The position numbers and the translations under genes were made by a program. The notes beneath the pieces are model-generated. The model was not told where the DNA came from and ran no database searches. It worked only from the letters and a program-made list of their open reading frames with translations. Of a stretch of DNA of 64,000 nucleotides, positions 59,983 to 64,000 are shown piece after piece. The stretch's first letter is position 1. Each line of letters begins with the position of its first letter. Origin of the DNA: Cytospora piceicola. Its lineage: Eukaryota; Ascomycota; Sordariomycetes; Diaporthales; Cytosporaceae. The stretch lies in contig JALQBC010000003.1 of the NCBI GenBank assembly GCA_023375675.1, positions 1,116,001 to 1,180,000 on the forward strand. The letters run 5' to 3'.

Positions 59983-61300
59983 GCGACCTCTCGCTGGGCC
60001 GAACTGACTTGGCCACTTGGAGGACCATCGACGCCTGTCAAGCCAGTGTACATTGCTTTTGACATCAACCAGGACCAGACAGGCATTCACCTCTTGGTAC
60101 CAGCGCCTTCATATCCAGTTACTTCAGAGGACGGAAGACATCATCCGGCTTCCACCCAAGAAACCTCGCTTCAGCCGCGAACCGTGGAAAAACTCGGCGA
60201 GAGACTCATGATAGCTCAGCTCATGCCGTCGGCCATTTCACCCAAACCAAGGCAAGAAAGCATGCAGCCAACCGCATGCTGAACCCGCCAGAAAATAAAG
60301 AAAACGACGAGGCGTGGCTGGCATATTGGGATTGACAGTTATGCCGCCTGTTTTTTCTTTTCAACCTTTCCTTTCGCGCCCTTCATGCACGCGGACTTGG
60401 GCGAAATTTCTGCTAACTTGTACCAATATATTGGTCTTTTTGGGTTGACTTTCCAGTTTTGCAGCTATTCTCCCAATCTTGAAGTTACCGGCGGCGTTTT
60501 TGAGGGTTGCGTTCAGTTGATCCTCCGACCGGGACCTTTATCATTGGGGGTCTTGTGAAGGTTTATCACAAAGGCGAGTTAGGGATGACGACACTCATGG
60601 GTGATGTATGACTACGTTTTACACAAACACTCACCCTCATACTCAAGTCGTAATCCCGGGAGAGGAACACAGCGATCTAGCGATTTGACGTGCGAACGTT
60701 GACTAGACATAGAATTGTACTTGCAAAGCCATTACGATGAGCACCAATCGAATTTTTAGTTAAAACAACAAGTGCCTCAACCCCGATTCCAATGCATAAG
60801 AAGTGATTTGGAGTGAAGATGTCTATTTCCACGCTCGTCCGCTCCGCCTAAATTTTCGTCTACTACTGCTATGTGGGGTGGTTTTATACAGTGTCCCGTT
60901 ACATGAACAAGCAAAGGGCATATGATATATATCCGTACACCGTGTCCGCGCTTTGGAGAAACAAACCGGCCCCTCCACCCCCGTCTTTTATGATTTTTGT
61001 ACAAGTATTCGGAACAGTGTAATTTGACAGGCGTGATATGCATGCAGTAAAACTGAGCAGAAGAAAAACCGCTCCACGAAAATGTCACTCCGCCGCGGTG
61101 TCGCGGAGCCGTGACTGGACAAAACAGATGCCACACGAGAAATGCGCAAGTCGCTTCTCCTCCCTCATGGACTCGGCCGGTACTCGTCTGTTCTTTATTT
61201 TTTTTTTGGTCTCTCCGTTCTTCTCCGTCTTGTTCATCATCTTCTTCTCCTCGATCCCGGTCCAGCGCCCTCCGCCAAGGGGGTCGGTCCGATCACCCCT
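59983..61300. other. convergent region between the fork-head gene and CLU1
   Basis: About 1.3 kb between two facing stop codons. Plus-strand frames just after the fork-head stop (60017-60282) have peptide-like composition but no start support; a further 3' exon cannot be ruled out. Otherwise 3' UTRs and spacer. Confidence 0.45.
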
Positions 61301-64000
61301 CTAAGCCTTGGCGGGGACGGACTTCCGGCTCTTGGGGTTCTTGCTGCCGGCGGCGCCCTTCTTGCCGGCGGCGCCCGACTTCTTCTTGTCGGTGCCCTCG
61401 ATGAACTTGATGAGCTCGTCGATGTTGCGGGCGTCCATGGACGGCTTGCCGGTCTGGACCTCGTGGGACGACTCGGTGGGGCCGGCCGGGGCGCCGCTGC
61501 CGGCGGTGCCGCGGGTGGCGGTGGCGGGCAGGCTGCGCGGGGTGAAGCGGATGCCGCCGGAGCGGAGGCGGCGCGCCTGGACGTCCTTCTCGTGCCGGGC
61601 GATGGACACGGCGTTCTGCGTCAGCTGCTCCAGCCAGCTCTCGGCCTCCTTGGTGTTCTTGTCCTCGGGGCCGAGCTCCTGCAGGAAGATGTTGAAGGAC
61701 TCGCGCATGCGGCCCACGGCGCCCTTGGAGTCCTGGTCCAGCGCCAGGGCCTGCGCCAGCTGGAAGAGCAGCGTGGCGCTGTTGATGGACTGCTTGCCGA
61801 ACACCTTGTCGCAGATGCGCAGGCTCTCCTCGAACCAGCGGCGGGACTCGTGGTACGCCTTGAGGTGCTGCAGCATCACGGCCGCGTTGTTGATGGTCGT
61901 GATGGTGTCGGGGTGGTCGGGCCCGTAGATGATGTTCCACAGCTTGAGCGCGTGCTTGGCGTACTCGAGGGCGGTGCGGCTGTCGCCGAGCTGGTGGAGG
62001 AACAGGCTGAGGTTGAGGTAGTCGAGGAGGGTCTCCTGCGCGTCGATGCCGACTGTCCGTTCCGAGACCATGATGGCCTTGCGGGCGAGCTCGACGGCGG
62101 CCTCCTTCTCGTCCAGCTGGAAGTAGAGCATGGAGAGCTGGTGGTACACCCGCGCGACCTCGGGGTGCAGTATGCCGTGGATCTGCTCGTGCAGGGACAA
62201 AGACTCGAGCAGGAGCTCCTGGCCCAGCTTCTTCTGGTTCTGCGCGATGGAGATTCTTCCGGCCTCCAGGGCTTCCTCGGCCAGGGAGCTGCGTGGGGAT
62301 GAGTCCTTCACGATGGGCACAACGTTGACGATGTCGTCGACGGTGAATGTGTGTGGCACCACTGGTGCAGCAGAAGCTGGGGAGCCCTCGCGAGCCGCCT
62401 TGCTCTTCTTCTTCTTCTTGTTCTCGCCGTTGCCGTTCACGGCCGGTGCTTCCGCAGCAACTGGCTCTGGTGCTGCTGGTGTCGCGGCCGCGATCTCTGC
62501 AGTGAAAGCGTACTCCTTGACCTGTACTTGGAGTCCGAGCTTCAAGCAGATCTCACGCAGCACCTGCACGTAGCTGAGCTGTGCGTGCCACTCGGGGTCG
62601 AGCTTGAACCTGAAACGCTGAGAAGTCTCGAGCTCGATGGCTTCCCGCAGGGTCTCGGGCGTGACCTTCTCGAAGGACAGGTCTGAGTCGCTGTACAGAG
62701 ACCGAAGAGACTGGTCAATATCAGCAGACGGCTTGGGGTTCAAGCCGACGCCGAGCAGACAGTTGAGCAAGTGAGCGATGCAAGCAGAGGTGAGGGGCAG
62801 GGGCAGGTATTTCAGGTACTTCGCAGCAACGTGCTTGAAGGACCTCACGATCATATCCCGGAGGCAGATGTCGCGCAGGCATTGCAGCCGGGATCCCTCG
62901 CTCAGGGACGCGATCTTGCCCAGGTATCGCATGTTGATACCACGCTTATGGAGCAAGTTGCGCAGCGAAGTACCATCCATAGGGAAGCTAATGTCTGACT
63001 CCTTAAGGTCATTGAGCAGCTCTGGGATGGCCGTATCCCGAAGGTAGGCGCATGCTGCTCGGACCTCTTGCTCGTCAGCCGCCATCTCCTCCTTCTCGGC
63101 ATCGGTCTGGGGCTCCTGGCCGCTGAAGACGTCTGGGTTAAGCGCAAACTTGAAGTTGTTCACGTCAATCCGGTCCTCTTTCTCGGCCTCCTTGCCCTCG
63201 GTCGTCTCCACAGCTTGCTCCTCAGACTTCTCCTCAGACTTCTCCTCGGACTTCTCCTCGGGCTTGTCTTCCTTCTTCTCCTCGGAGCCTTCAGATGCTG
63301 GCTTCTCTTCGGAGGATTCCTCCAGTGCCTTGGCATCCTTCTTGGCTTCCGCTCGCTTGGCGAGCTCGGCGTTCACCCACTCGCGCATCTTGTACCGGTG
63401 GACAAGCTCCACGAGCTCTCCTCGCAGGACGGTCATACGGTGCGGGTATTCATTGTCCTCCTCAGCAGCCATCTGCTCCAACCAGGCAATATCCAAGGGG
63501 GTAATGCGGTAAAGATCGAGGACGTATTTCCGTCCATCTGTTCCCAAAAGACCCTTGGTCTCCACGCTAGCCTCCAGATCAAATCGCTTGCCCTCCTTGT
63601 CCCAGACAGCATGCTTCTTGACCTTCATGGCCTGTGAGAGCTTCTCGAAAACGGGGACGAACTTCTCGTTCGCAGCGACGATATCCTTGCCGTCAACGGC
63701 ACCGTAGTCGATCTGGTTCTCGCCAGGCTCCCGCTGCTTGAAGATTCCTGGAACAATGCTCTGGCCGACTATCCGCTTGCCGAGGTAATCCACGACCACA
63801 GTTCCGGGAGTGTAAAGACCATCGATATCCAGCTGGTTGACGACCTTCACGCCAGCAACGTCCTTGCCTGTAGCAACGCGCGCCGCCTCATCGCCGCCCT
63901 CGGAGGTGAACGTGCCAACGCCGTCGGCGCCGAAAGAGAAGAAGACGTTGTTGTACACGAAAATCTGCGCGTCCCGTCCCTCGGTGGGGTTGAGAGGCGC
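61301..64000 (-). CDS. CLU1: Clu1/TIF31 clustered mitochondria protein, C-terminal part
   Basis: Large cytosolic RNA-associated protein that keeps mitochondria distributed; the yeast protein also co-purifies with eIF3. The window holds 899 codons including the stop; the N-terminus lies beyond the right edge, and the frame is open to base 64000. Order of features from the edge: the Clu domain (PGTVVVDYLGKRIVGQSIVPG, RKYVLDLYRITPLDIAW), a Glu/Lys-rich linker around 63200-63350, the central eIF3-p135-like region (GINMRYLGKIASL, LPLTSACIAHLLNCLLG), then TPRs (HPEVARVYHQLSMLYFQLDEKEAAVE, HPDTITTINNAAVMLQHLKAY) and a basic Ser/Lys/Ala tail. No intron or frameshift is seen. A Val-Tyr-Asn-Asn start at 63958 would be GTG and is not the true start. 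Confidence 0.95.
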   Translation of the reverse strand, partial: APLNPTEGRDAQIFVYNNVFFSFGADGVGTFTSEGGDEAARVATGKDVAGVKVVNQLDIDGLYTPGTVVVDYLGKRIVGQSIVPGIFKQREPGENQIDYGAVDGKDIVAANEKFVPVFEKLSQAMKVKKHAVWDKEGKRFDLEASVETKGLLGTDGRKYVLDLYRITPLDIAWLEQMAAEEDNEYPHRMTVLRGELVELVHRYKMREWVNAELAKRAEAKKDAKALEESSEEKPASEGSEEKKEDKPEEKSEEKSEEKSEEQAVETTEGKEAEKEDRIDVNNFKFALNPDVFSGQEPQTDAEKEEMAADEQEVRAACAYLRDTAIPELLNDLKESDISFPMDGTSLRNLLHKRGINMRYLGKIASLSEGSRLQCLRDICLRDMIVRSFKHVAAKYLKYLPLPLTSACIAHLLNCLLGVGLNPKPSADIDQSLRSLYSDSDLSFEKVTPETLREAIELETSQRFRFKLDPEWHAQLSYVQVLREICLKLGLQVQVKEYAFTAEIAAATPAAPEPVAAEAPAVNGNGENKKKKKSKAAREGSPASAAPVVPHTFTVDDIVNVVPIVKDSSPRSSLAEEALEAGRISIAQNQKKLGQELLLESLSLHEQIHGILHPEVARVYHQLSMLYFQLDEKEAAVELARKAIMVSERTVGIDAQETLLDYLNLSLFLHQLGDSRTALEYAKHALKLWNIIYGPDHPDTITTINNAAVMLQHLKAYHESRRWFEESLRICDKVFGKQSINSATLLFQLAQALALDQDSKGAVGRMRESFNIFLQELGPEDKNTKEAESWLEQLTQNAVSIARHEKDVQARRLRSGGIRFTPRSLPATATRGTAGSGAPAGPTESSHEVQTGKPSMDARNIDELIKFIEGTDKKKSGAAGKKGAAGSKNPKSRKSVPAKA

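Noticed and set aside
61142..62302. 386-codon plus-strand frame opposite CLU1
   Set aside because: Antisense of the TPR region with Leu/Gly/Val-rich shadow composition.

Overview
The window is nuclear DNA of a filamentous ascomycete. The genes have short introns with GT..AG ends and CTAAC/CTGAC-type branch sites, long UTR-like gaps and no operons. The gene set (a FHA plus fork-head factor, APC3/BimA, a Pbn1 with the Pezizomycotina layout, a TALE homeodomain factor, a large Zn2Cys6 factor) points to a sordariomycete-like mould. That placement is inference from the proteins; no species is claimed.

Layout. 0.4-6 kb is a housekeeping block: TRAPP subunit Trs20/sedlin (+), histone H4 (-), and the cyclosome subunit Cdc27/APC3 (-). 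6.9-11.1 kb is a repeat island. It holds an inverted repeat pair with RIP-like transitions, a small element with terminal inverted repeats and telomere-like CCCTAA units, tandem arrays of about 59 bp, a tetraspanin gene fragment, and an intact tRNA-Arg(TCT) with a 40-nt fragment of a second copy. 11.2-16.3 kb is compact again: Snd2/TMEM208 (+), a DUF3605/Gig1-like protein (-), NADH-cytochrome b5 reductase (+) and Pbn1 (-). Several of these work at the ER membrane.

16.4-41.4 kb is gene-poor. A possible frameshifted relic lies at 17.7-20.3 kb. Only one convincing gene, a TALE homeodomain factor at 32.9-34.3 kb, lies in about 25 kb. Short tandem repeats and a recurring palindrome, ACCTAGGT, are scattered through it.

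41.4-64 kb is gene-rich: a Zn2Cys6 transcription factor (+), a divergent septin-like GTPase with a C-terminal membrane segment (+), poly(A) polymerase (+), a peroxiredoxin-like protein with a 360-residue acidic repeat tail (-), Dml1/misato (+), a fork-head/FHA factor (+), and the C-terminal part of Clu1 (-), which runs off the right edge.

The genes do not form one pathway. Functions present are vesicle tethering, chromatin, cell cycle (APC3, fork-head), ER targeting and GPI synthesis, mRNA 3' processing and mitochondrial distribution (Dml1, Clu1). Intron boundaries were placed by reading frame, splice sites and family alignment from memory; none was confirmed with transcripts. No known gene cluster or defence system was recognised.
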